From NCBI RefSeq assembly GCF_009659625.1, contig NZ_VOIW01000011.1:16496-80495 (forward strand): DNA of 64,000 nucleotides, read 5' to 3'. Under the pieces are notes generated by a model. That model ran no database searches, was not told the origin of the DNA, and saw only the letters and a program-made list of their open reading frames with translations. Of the stretch, positions 41,271 through 49,035 are shown in pieces (position 1 is the stretch's first letter; every line of letters begins with the position of its first letter). The translations under genes were made by a program, and so were the position numbers. This stretch comes from Pseudomonas haemolytica (lineage in GTDB: Bacteria; Pseudomonadota; Gammaproteobacteria; Pseudomonadales; Pseudomonadaceae).

Positions 41271-41546
41271 TTAACGCTTGGCTTTCTTGTCTGCCACGTG
41301 CCCACGATAAGTGCGGGTACCGGCAAACTCGCCTAGTTTGTGGCCGACCATGTCTTCGTTCACGAGAACTGGGACGTGCAAGCGACCGTTGTGTACAGCG
41401 ATGGTCAAACCGACCATTTGTGGCAGGATCATCGAACGACGCGACCAGGTTTTCACCGGCTTGCGATCGTTCTTTTCCGCCGCCACTTCGATCTTCTTCA
41501 GTAGGTGAAGATCAATAAAAGGACCTTTTTTCAGAGAACGTGGCAC
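41271..41546 (-). CDS. rpsS: 30S ribosomal protein S19
   Basis: S19 pairs with S13 in the 30S head and contacts A-site tRNA. The 91-residue product begins MPRSLKKGPFIDLHLLKKIE and ends RTYRGHVADKKAKR. The start codon is GTG at 41546. It lies 16 bases after rplB. Confidence 0.98.
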   Translation of the reverse strand: MPRSLKKGPFIDLHLLKKIEVAAEKNDRKPVKTWSRRSMILPQMVGLTIAVHNGRLHVPVLVNEDMVGHKLGEFAGTRTYRGHVADKKAKR

Positions 41547-41562
41547 TGTCGTATCCCTCTAT

Positions 41563-42387
41563 TTACTTGCGACGACGGACGATCATTTTGTCGGTACGCT
41601 TATTACCACGAGTCTTCGCGCCCTTAGTCGGGAAGCCCCATGGCGATACCGGATGACGACCACCAGAGGTACGACCTTCACCACCACCGTGTGGGTGGTC
41701 AACCGGGTTCATGGCAACACCACGAACGGTTGGGCGAACGCCACGCCAGCGTTTGGCACCAGCTTTACCCAGCGAACGCAGGCTGTGCTCGGAGTTCGAG
41801 ACTTCACCCAGGGTCGCGCGGCATTCAGCCAGCACTTTACGCATCTCACCAGAACGCAGACGCAGGGTCACGTAGACACCTTCACGAGCGATCAGCTGAG
41901 CCGAAGCACCAGCGGAACGAGCGATTTGCGCGCCTTTACCTGGCTTCAATTCGATGCCGTGTACGGTGCTACCAACTGGAATGTTGCGCAGTTGAAGAGC
42001 GTTGCCCGGCTTGATCGGTGCCAAGGCACCTGCGATCAGCTGGTCGCCAGCGCTCACGCCTTTAGGGGCGATGATGTAGCGACGCTCGCCATCTGCGTAC
42101 AGCAGCAGAGCGATGTGAGCAGTACGGTTTGGATCGTATTCGATACGCTCGACAGTGGCAGCGATGCCATCTTTGTCGTTGCGACGGAAATCGACCAGAC
42201 GATAATGCTGCTTATGGCCACCACCGATGTGACGAGTGGTAATACGACCATTGTTGTTACGACCACCAGTCTTCGATTTTTTCTCGAGCAGCGGTGCGTG
42301 AGGAGCGCCTTTATGCAGCTCCTGGTTGACCACCTTGACCACAAAACGGCGGCCAGGGGAAGTCGGTTTGCATTTAACGATTGCCAT
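41563..42387 (-). CDS. rplB: 50S ribosomal protein L2
   Basis: L2 is needed for subunit joining and peptidyl transfer. The 274-residue product starts MAIVKCKPTSPGRRFVVKVV, has the RNA-binding OB and SH3-like domains, and keeps the conserved MNPVDHPHGGGEGRTSGGRH loop with the His essential for activity. It lies 14 bases after rplW. Confidence 0.98.
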   Translation of the reverse strand: MAIVKCKPTSPGRRFVVKVVNQELHKGAPHAPLLEKKSKTGGRNNNGRITTRHIGGGHKQHYRLVDFRRNDKDGIAATVERIEYDPNRTAHIALLLYADGERRYIIAPKGVSAGDQLIAGALAPIKPGNALQLRNIPVGSTVHGIELKPGKGAQIARSAGASAQLIAREGVYVTLRLRSGEMRKVLAECRATLGEVSNSEHSLRSLGKAGAKRWRGVRPTVRGVAMNPVDHPHGGGEGRTSGGRHPVSPWGFPTKGAKTRGNKRTDKMIVRRRK

Positions 42388-42401
42388 GATGCACCCCTTC
42401 C

Positions 42402-42701
42402 TTACTCAGCACTGCTGCTGAAATCGAGATCTTGGCCTGGCTGAAGGGAGATAACTGCCTTCTTCCAGTCATTACGCTTGCCCAGACCGCGAGCAGTGCG
42501 CTTGCTCTTACCCAGAACATTCAGGGTAGTAACACGCTCTACTTTCACGCTGAACAGGCTTTCGACGGCCTTCTTGATTTCCAGCTTGGTTGCGTCAGTT
42601 GCAACCTTGAAAACGAACTGGCCTTTCTTGTCAGCCAGAACCGTAGCCTTTTCGGAAACGTGCGGGCCAAGCAGAACTTTAAATACGCGTTCCTGGTTCA
42701 T
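42402..42701 (-). CDS. rplW: 50S ribosomal protein L23
   Basis: L23 is the main docking site of trigger factor and SRP at the tunnel exit. The 99-residue product starts [20 protein letters not shown] and has the family motif [20 protein letters not shown]. The start overlaps the rplD stop in ATGA fashion, so L4 and L23 are translated together. Confidence 0.98.
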
Positions 42702-43300
42702 CCCAGCAGCTCCTCGAATTTCTTCACGGCCGACACGGTGATCAACACCTTGTCGTATGCGATCAGACTAACTGGATCGGAACCTTGCACGTCACGTACA
42801 TCAACGTGTGGCAGGTTGCGAGCAGCCAGGTACAGGTTCTGATCAACAGCTTCAGACACGATCAAAACGTCGGTCAGGCTCATGTTGTTCAGTTTGCCCA
42901 GCAGATCTTTGGTTTTTGGACTTTCAACAGCGAAGTCCTGAACCACGACCAGACGATCAGTACGCACGAGTTCAGCAAGGATGGAGCGCAGAGCTGCGCG
43001 GTACATCTTCTTGTTGAGCTTCTGCGAGTGATCCTGTGGACGAGCTGCGAAAGTGGTACCACCGCCACGCCAGATTGGGCTACGGATAGTACCGGCACGA
43101 GCACGGCCAGTACCTTTCTGACGCCAAGGGCGCTTACCGCCACCACGAACGTCGGAACGGGTCTTTTGCTGCTTGCTACCTTGACGGCCGCCGGCCATGT
43201 AGGCCACGACTGCTTGGTGAACGAGCGTCTCGTTGAATTCGCCGCCAAATGTCAGTTCGGAAACTTCGATCGCTTGAGCGTCATTTACATTTAATTGCAT
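42698..43300 (-). CDS. rplD: 50S ribosomal protein L4
   Basis: L4 reaches into the exit tunnel; in E. coli it also represses its own S10 operon by attenuation in the long leader. The 200-residue product contains the extended loop [20 protein letters not shown] that lines the tunnel. The rpsJ leader here is only about 55 bases, so the E. coli-type L4 attenuator has no room. It lies 12 bases after rplC. Confidence 0.98.
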
Positions 43301-43312
43301 GTCAGCTTCCCC

Positions 43313-43948
43313 TTAACCGCGAGCCTTGGCCGCTGGACGTACAACCAGGTTGCCGCCAGTAGCGCCAGGAACAGCACCCTTGACCAACAACAGATTGCGT
43401 TCAGCGTCGACGCGCACTACTTCGAGGGACTGCACGGTCACGCGCTCAGCGCCCATATGACCGGACATTTTTTTGCCCTTGAATACACGACCAGGAGTCT
43501 GGCACTGGCCAATAGAGCCCGGGACGCGGTGGGAGACGGAGTTACCGTGAGTGTTGTCTTGGCCACGGAAATTCCAACGCTTGATCGTACCCTGGAAGCC
43601 TTTACCTTTGGACTGACCGGTTACATCAACCAGTTGACCAGCAGCGAAGATTTCAGCGTTGATCAGATCGCCAGCCTGGTAGTCACCATCTTCAAGACGG
43701 AACTCCATGACAGTACGACCAGCTGCAACGTTTGCTTTAGCGAAGTGACCTGCTTGAGCAGCAGTCACGCGCGAAGCACGACGCTCACCGACAGTGACTT
43801 GCACTGCCCGATAGCCATCGGTCTCTTCAGTTTTGAACTGGGTGACGCGATTCGGCTCGATCTCAATGACCGTGACCGGAATGGAGACACCTTCTTCGGT
43901 GAAAATACGGGTCATACCGCATTTACGACCGACTACACCAATAGTCAT
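43313..43948 (-). CDS. rplC: 50S ribosomal protein L3
   Basis: L3 is an early assembly protein close to the peptidyl transferase centre. The 211-residue product starts MTIGVVGRKCGMTRIFTEEG (start 43948; the frame is open 11 codons further). It contains the conserved KGKGFQGTIKRWNFRGQDNT with the Gln that is methylated by PrmB. It lies 81 bases after rpsJ, the largest gap in the S10 operon. Confidence 0.98.
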   Translation of the reverse strand: MTIGVVGRKCGMTRIFTEEGVSIPVTVIEIEPNRVTQFKTEETDGYRAVQVTVGERRASRVTAAQAGHFAKANVAAGRTVMEFRLEDGDYQAGDLINAEIFAAGQLVDVTGQSKGKGFQGTIKRWNFRGQDNTHGNSVSHRVPGSIGQCQTPGRVFKGKKMSGHMGAERVTVQSLEVVRVDAERNLLLVKGAVPGATGGNLVVRPAAKARG

Positions 43949-44029
43949 GTTGTAAACCTCATGAGTGTACGGGGCTTTCACCCGCTATGGCCGCCCATTT
44001 CAGAGCGTTACACGACTAAGACCCAAGTC

Positions 44030-44341
44030 TTAGCCGAGGCTGATCTGTACTTCCACACCGGCCGCCAGATCAAGCTTCATAAGAGCATCAACGGTTTTAT
44101 CCGTTGGCTGGACGATGTCCAGTACGCGCTTATGAGTACGGATCTCGTACTGGTCACGCGCGTCTTTGTTGACGTGCGGGGAGACCAGAACGGTGAACCG
44201 CTCTTTACGGGTAGGCAGTGGAATTGGACCACGCACTTGAGCACCAGTACGTTTCGCGGTTTCCACGATTTCCTGGGTGGATTGGTCGATCAGGCGATGG
44301 TCAAAAGCCTTCAACCTGATACGGATTTGCTGATTTTGCAT
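44030..44341 (-). CDS. rpsJ: 30S ribosomal protein S10
   Basis: S10 (NusE) works both in the 30S head and in antitermination complexes with NusB. The 103-residue product starts [20 protein letters not shown] and keeps the loop ends [20 protein letters not shown]. It is the first gene of the S10 operon. A near-consensus promoter ends 63 bases upstream, which makes the 5' leader about 55 bases long. The tuf terminator lies just beyond the promoter. Confidence 0.98.
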
Positions 44342-44403
44342 TGGATTTCAGACTCCGGCTGCTATTCCCAGCGAGCGCAATACGCCCGTTAAAAGGAGGC
44401 GCA

Positions 44404-44432
44404 ATTCTATAGACGCCCCAGATAGGTGTCAA
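44404..44432 (-). promoter_or_regulatory. Sigma70 promoter of the S10 operon
   Basis: On the minus strand TTGACA (44427-44432), a 17-base spacer and TAGAAT (44404-44409): a perfect -35 and a -10 with five of six bases. It lies between the tuf terminator and rpsJ, with transcription expected to start near 44397. Confidence 0.92.
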
Positions 44433-44436
44433 CCCA

Positions 44437-44467
44437 ATAAAAAAGGCCCCCGCTAAGCGGGGGCCTT
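44437..44467 (-). terminator. Terminator of the str operon (after tuf)
   Basis: AAGGCCCCCGCT and AGCGGGGGCCTT form a strong GC stem. On the minus strand it is followed by TTTTTTATT. It lies 33 bases after the tuf stop and directly before the S10 promoter. Confidence 0.95.
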
Positions 44468-44499
44468 CTCAAAAAATCGAGCTATCTCAGAAGAGATAA

Positions 44500-45693
44500 T
44501 TACTCGATGATTTTAGCTACAACGCCAGCACCAACGGTGCGGCCGCCTTCACGGATAGCGAAGCGCAGACCGTCTTCCATTGCGATGGTTTTGATCAGGG
44601 TAACAACCATTTTGATGTTGTCGCCTGGCATAACCATTTCAACGCCTTCCGGCAGTTCGCAGTTACCAGTCACGTCAGTAGTACGGAAGTAGAACTGTGG
44701 ACGGTAGCCTTTGAAGAACGGAGTGTGACGGCCGCCTTCTTCTTTGCTCAGCACGTACACTTCAGCTTCGAACTTGGTGTGCGGCTTAACCGAACCTGGC
44801 TTAACCAGAACCTGGCCACGCTCAACGTCGTCACGCTTGGTACCACGCAGCAGAACGCCGCAGTTCTCGCCAGCACGACCTTCGTCGAGCAGTTTACGGA
44901 ACATTTCAACACCGGTGCAGGTGGTGACGGTAGTGTCACGCAGACCAACGATTTCCAGTGGATCCTGAACCTTAACGATACCGCGCTCGATACGACCAGT
45001 TACAACAGTACCGCGACCGGAGATCGAGAATACGTCTTCGATTGGCATCAGGAACGGCTTGTCGATAACACGGACTGGATCTGGGATGTAGCTGTCCAGA
45101 GTCTCAACCAGTTTACGAACGGACGTGGTGCCCATTTCGTTATCGTCTTTGCCTTCCAGAGCCATACGAGCAGAACCGATGATGATCGGAGTGTCGTCAC
45201 CTGGGAAGTCGTAAGTGCTCAGCAGATCGCGCACTTCCATCTCAACCAGTTCCAGCAGCTCAGCGTCGTCTACCAGGTCAGCCTTGTTCAGGTAAACCAC
45301 GATGTACGGAACGCCTACCTGACGGGACAGCAGGATGTGCTCACGGGTTTGTGGCATCGGACCATCAGCGGCCGAGCAAACCAGGATTGCGCCGTCCATC
45401 TGAGCAGCACCGGTGATCATGTTCTTCACATAGTCAGCGTGACCTGGGCAGTCAACGTGAGCGTAGTGACGGATCAGCGAGTTGTATTCAACGTGCGCGG
45501 TGTTGATGGTGATACCACGAGCTTTCTCTTCTGGTGCGCTGTCGATTTTATCAAAATCAACGATTGCGGAACCGAATACTTCGGAGCAAACGCGAGTCAG
45601 AGCAGCAGTCAGAGTGGTTTTACCGTGGTCAACGTGACCGATGGTGCCAACGTTGACGTGCGGTAGGGAACGATCAAATTTTTCTTTAGCCAC
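44500..45693 (-). CDS. tuf: Elongation factor Tu
   Basis: EF-Tu brings aminoacyl-tRNA to the ribosome as a GTP complex. The 397-residue product has the G-domain motifs GHVDHGKT (G1), DCPGHADY (G3) and NKADLVDD (G4) and the domain 3 block TDVTGNCELPEGVEMVMPGD. The start codon is GTG with AAGGAG upstream. It ends the str operon, 30 bases after fusA. It is the only tuf gene in the window; the second copy usually found beside the tRNA-Thr gene is missing (see findings). Confidence 0.98.
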   Translation of the reverse strand: MAKEKFDRSLPHVNVGTIGHVDHGKTTLTAALTRVCSEVFGSAIVDFDKIDSAPEEKARGITINTAHVEYNSLIRHYAHVDCPGHADYVKNMITGAAQMDGAILVCSAADGPMPQTREHILLSRQVGVPYIVVYLNKADLVDDAELLELVEMEVRDLLSTYDFPGDDTPIIIGSARMALEGKDDNEMGTTSVRKLVETLDSYIPDPVRVIDKPFLMPIEDVFSISGRGTVVTGRIERGIVKVQDPLEIVGLRDTTVTTCTGVEMFRKLLDEGRAGENCGVLLRGTKRDDVERGQVLVKPGSVKPHTKFEAEVYVLSKEEGGRHTPFFKGYRPQFYFRTTDVTGNCELPEGVEMVMPGDNIKMVVTLIKTIAMEDGLRFAIREGGRTVGAGVVAKIIE

Positions 45694-45723
45694 GACAATT
45701 AACTCCTTGCCTAAAGGACTGAA

Positions 45724-47829
45724 TCAGCCTTGTTTTTTGGATACAGTTTCAGCGATGTGCGCCGGAGCTGTGTTGTATTTTTTGAATTCCATAGAGTAGC
45801 TTGCGCGACCCTGGGACATGGAGCGAACGTCGGTCGCATAACCGAACATCTCACCCAACGGAACCTCGGCGCGAATCACTTTGCCGGAAACCGTGTCTTC
45901 CATACCCAAGATCATGCCGCGACGACGGTTAAGGTCGCCCATGACATCACCCATATAGTCTTCAGGTGTAACAACTTCTACCGCCATGATTGGCTCAAGC
46001 AACTCACCACCGCCCTTCTGGGCCAGTTGCTTGGTTGCCATGGAAGCAGCCACCTTAAACGCCATCTCGTTGGAGTCGACGTCGTGGTAAGAACCGTCAA
46101 AAACGGTTGCTTTCAGGCCGATCAGCGGATAGCCGGCAACAACACCGTTCTTCATCTGCTCTTCGATACCCTTCTGGATAGCAGGGATGTATTCCTTAGG
46201 AACAACACCACCCACTACTTCGTTCACGAATTGCAGACCTTCCTGACCTTCGTCAGCAGGAGCAAAACGGATCCAGCAGTGACCGAACTGACCACGACCG
46301 CCGGACTGACGAACGAACTTGCCTTCGATTTCACAGTTCTTCGTGATGCGCTCACGATAGGAAACCTGAGGCTTACCGATGTTGGCTTCGACGTTGAACT
46401 CACGGCGCATCCGGTCAACCAGGATGTCCAGGTGAAGCTCGCCCATGCCGGAGATGATCGTTTGACCAGTCTCTTCATCAGTCTTGACGCGGAAAGATGG
46501 ATCTTCCTGAGCAAGTTTGCCCAGAGCGATACCCATTTTTTCCTGGTCATCCTTGGTCTTAGGCTCTACGGCAACCGAAATAACCGGCTCCGGGAAGTCC
46601 ATGCGAACCAGGATGATTGGCTTGTCAGCGTTGCACAAGGTTTCACCAGTGGTGACGTCCTTCATGCCGATCAAGGCCGCGATGTCACCAGCGCGTACTT
46701 CCTTGATCTCTTCGCGGGCGTTTGCGTGCATTTGCACCATACGACCCACGCGCTCTTTCTTGCCTTTGACCGAGTTGATTACGCCGTCGCCGGAGTTCAA
46801 CACGCCCGAGTAAACGCGAACGAAGGTCAAGGTACCCACGAATGGGTCAGTGGCAATTTTAAATGCCAGAGCGGAGAACGGTTCTGCGTCGTCTGCATGA
46901 CGCTCCAGCTCGATAGTCTCGTCATCCGGGTCAGTACCCTTGATGGCAGGAATATCTACTGGTGCCGGCAGGTAGTCGATCACAGCATCGAGAACCAGGG
47001 GAACGCCCTTGTTCTTGAACGAGGAACCGCAAACAGCCAAGACGATCTCACCAGCGATAGTACGCTGACGCAGAGCAGCCTTGATTTCCGCGTTGGTGAG
47101 TTCTTCACCTTCGAGGTACTTGTTCATCAGCTCTTCGCTGGCTTCGGCCGCAGCTTCAACCATGTTGTTACGCCATTCGTCAGCCTGTTCCTGCAGTTCA
47201 GCAGGGATAGGCTTGCGAACAGGAACCATACCCTTGTCAGCATCGTTCCAGTAAACAGCTTCCATGGTCAGCAGATCGATCTGGCCTTGGAAGTTGTCTT
47301 CGGAACCGATAGCCAACTGGATTGGCACCGGGGTGTGACCCAGACGCTGCTTGATCTGACCGATCACACGCAGGAAGTTCGCACCAGCACGGTCCATCTT
47401 GTTTACGTAAACAAGACGTGGAACACCGTATTTGTTGGCTTGACGCCATACGGTTTCCGACTGAGGCTCAACGCCCGAGGTACCGCAGAACACAACGACA
47501 GCGCCGTCGAGTACGCGCAGGGAACGCTCAACTTCAATAGTGAAGTCTACGTGGCCCGGGGTATCGATTACGTTGAAGCGGTGCTCGTCTTTGTACTGCT
47601 TCTCGGAACCTTTCCAGAAGGCGGTAATAGCAGCAGAAGTAATGGTAATACCACGCTCCTGCTCCTGAACCATCCAGTCTGTGGTCGCGGCGCCATCATG
47701 CACCTCGCCCATCTTGTGACTTTTGCCGGTGTAAAACAGTACGCGCTCGGTGGTGGTGGTTTTACCAGCATCCACGTGAGCAACGATACCGATGTTACGG
47801 TAGCGGCTAATCGGAGTAGTACGAGCCAT
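45724..47829 (-). CDS. fusA: Elongation factor G
   Basis: EF-G drives translocation and, with RRF, ribosome recycling. The 701-residue product has G1 AHVDAGKTTTTERVLFYTG, G3 DTPGHVDF, G4 NKMDRAGA and the domain IV loop GKFVRQSGGRGQFGHCWIRF near the tip that enters the A site. Length and motifs match FusA1 of pseudomonads; a paralogue (FusA2) is not in this window. It lies 30 bases after rpsG. Confidence 0.98.
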   Translation of the reverse strand: MARTTPISRYRNIGIVAHVDAGKTTTTERVLFYTGKSHKMGEVHDGAATTDWMVQEQERGITITSAAITAFWKGSEKQYKDEHRFNVIDTPGHVDFTIEVERSLRVLDGAVVVFCGTSGVEPQSETVWRQANKYGVPRLVYVNKMDRAGANFLRVIGQIKQRLGHTPVPIQLAIGSEDNFQGQIDLLTMEAVYWNDADKGMVPVRKPIPAELQEQADEWRNNMVEAAAEASEELMNKYLEGEELTNAEIKAALRQRTIAGEIVLAVCGSSFKNKGVPLVLDAVIDYLPAPVDIPAIKGTDPDDETIELERHADDAEPFSALAFKIATDPFVGTLTFVRVYSGVLNSGDGVINSVKGKKERVGRMVQMHANAREEIKEVRAGDIAALIGMKDVTTGETLCNADKPIILVRMDFPEPVISVAVEPKTKDDQEKMGIALGKLAQEDPSFRVKTDEETGQTIISGMGELHLDILVDRMRREFNVEANIGKPQVSYRERITKNCEIEGKFVRQSGGRGQFGHCWIRFAPADEGQEGLQFVNEVVGGVVPKEYIPAIQKGIEEQMKNGVVAGYPLIGLKATVFDGSYHDVDSNEMAFKVAASMATKQLAQKGGGELLEPIMAVEVVTPEDYMGDVMGDLNRRRGMILGMEDTVSGKVIRAEVPLGEMFGYATDVRSMSQGRASYSMEFKKYNTAPAHIAETVSKKQG

Positions 47830-47859
47830 AAAGCCCTCGCAAAATTAGTGAAGCTAAGA

Positions 47860-48330
47860 TTAGAAGCGGTAGTGCGAGAAAGCTTTGTTAGCTTCAGCCA
47901 TACGGTGCACGTCTTCACGCTTCTTAACAGCAGCACCTTTACCTTCAGCAGCGTCCAACAGCTCGCCGGCCAAACGCAGAGCCATAGACTTCTCGCCGCG
48001 CTTACGGGCGAAGTCTACCAACCAGCGCATTGCCAGAGCGTTACGACGGGACGGGCGAACTTCGACCGGAACCTGGTAAGTAGCACCGCCTACACGGCGC
48101 GACTTCACTTCGACCAGCGGAGCGATGGCGTCGAGAGCTTTCTCGAAGATTTCCAGGGGATCGCTGTTCTTGCGTTCTTTAACCTTTTCCAGCGCGCCAT
48201 AAACGATACGCTCGGCAACGGCTTTCTTACCGCTTTCCATCACGTGGTTCATGAACTTGGCCAGAATTTGGCTTCCGTATTTTGGATCGTCAAGCACTTC
48301 GCGCTTGGCTGCTACGCGTCTTCTTGGCAT
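47860..48330 (-). CDS. rpsG: 30S ribosomal protein S7
   Basis: S7 starts assembly of the 30S head and lies at the E-site. The 156-residue product starts [20 protein letters not shown] and has the usual helical fold with [20 protein letters not shown]. In E. coli S7 represses the str operon by binding between rpsL and rpsG. The rpsL-rpsG gap here is 117 bases, similar in size to that of E. coli and capable of folding, so the same control is plausible. Confidence 0.98.
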
Positions 48331-48447
48331 GGATAAGCCCTCAAACGGTCTTCAGGTTCGCTCGGAATCGGTGCCCTTGCGGGACGCCTCCGACCTTACT
48401 CTTATCGACTCAGAAAATAAGATGATTCAGTTTACAAAAAGCCGCTA

Positions 48448-48819
48448 CTACTTAGGCTTCTTGGTACCGTACTTCGAACGACCCTGGTTACGACCTTTAA
48501 CACCGGAAGTATCCAAGGAGCCGCGTACGGTGTGGTAACGAACACCTGGCAAGTCTTTTACACGACCGCCGCGGATCAGTACCACGCTGTGCTCTTGCAG
48601 GTTGTGGCCTTCACCGCCGATGTACGAGGAAACCTCGAAACCGTTGGTCAGACGCACACGGCATACTTTACGCAGTGCCGAGTTAGGTTTTTTCGGCGTA
48701 GTGGTATACACGCGAGTGCATACGCCACGACGTTGCGGGCAGTTCTGCAGCGCAGGTACGTCGGATTTCTCGACGATACGCTTACGCGGCTGACGTACCA
48801 GCTGGTTGATAGTTGCCAT
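48448..48819 (-). CDS. rpsL: 30S ribosomal protein S12
   Basis: S12 checks codon-anticodon pairing at the decoding site. The 123-residue product contains TTPKKPNSALRKVCRVRLT and GRVKDLPGVRYHTVRG; both Lys sites where streptomycin-resistance changes arise are wild type, so this strain should not be resistant through rpsL. It is the first gene of the str operon, behind its own promoter and a leader hairpin. Confidence 0.98.
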   Translation of the reverse strand: MATINQLVRQPRKRIVEKSDVPALQNCPQRRGVCTRVYTTTPKKPNSALRKVCRVRLTNGFEVSSYIGGEGHNLQEHSVVLIRGGRVKDLPGVRYHTVRGSLDTSGVKGRNQGRSKYGTKKPK

Positions 48820-48872
48820 CTACTAGCTCCACTGTTGTCTTGCGACGCTATTGTCTTGCAAGAAAAGCAAAA

Positions 48873-48894
48873 TGGCAGGAACGAATTCCCGCCA
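48873..48894 (-). promoter_or_regulatory. Leader hairpin before rpsL (attenuator candidate)
   Basis: On the minus strand TGGCGGG, AATTCGTT, CCTGCCA form a 7-base stem with one G-U pair, followed by TTTTGCTTTT. It lies in the roughly 85-base 5' leader between the str promoter and rpsL. The short U-rich tail makes premature termination possible; it could also stop weak read-through from rpoC. Confidence 0.6.
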
Positions 48895-48910
48895 AATTTA
48901 GGGGTACAAG

Positions 48911-48939
48911 AGTCTAAAGAGGATCTTGCCCCCAGTCAA
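48911..48939 (-). promoter_or_regulatory. Sigma70 promoter of the str operon
   Basis: On the minus strand TTGACT (48934-48939), a 17-base spacer and TAGACT (48911-48916). It lies in the rpoC-rpsL gap, 92 bases before the rpsL start. The gap of 216 bases between the two genes holds nothing else that I can identify except the leader hairpin. Confidence 0.85.
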
Positions 48940-49035
48940 GGCAAGGCCCCGACCTCCCCCCTCATCGAACCGGGGCAAAATTGCCTCGATCCGACGAATG
49001 GGGCTGCCAGGGCCCAGACTTATCTATCGCAGAAC

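Noticed and set aside
45730..48336. Long plus-strand frame (868 codons) antisense to fusA and rpsG
   Set aside because: Same codon-bias effect; it runs across two real genes and has no recognisable domain.
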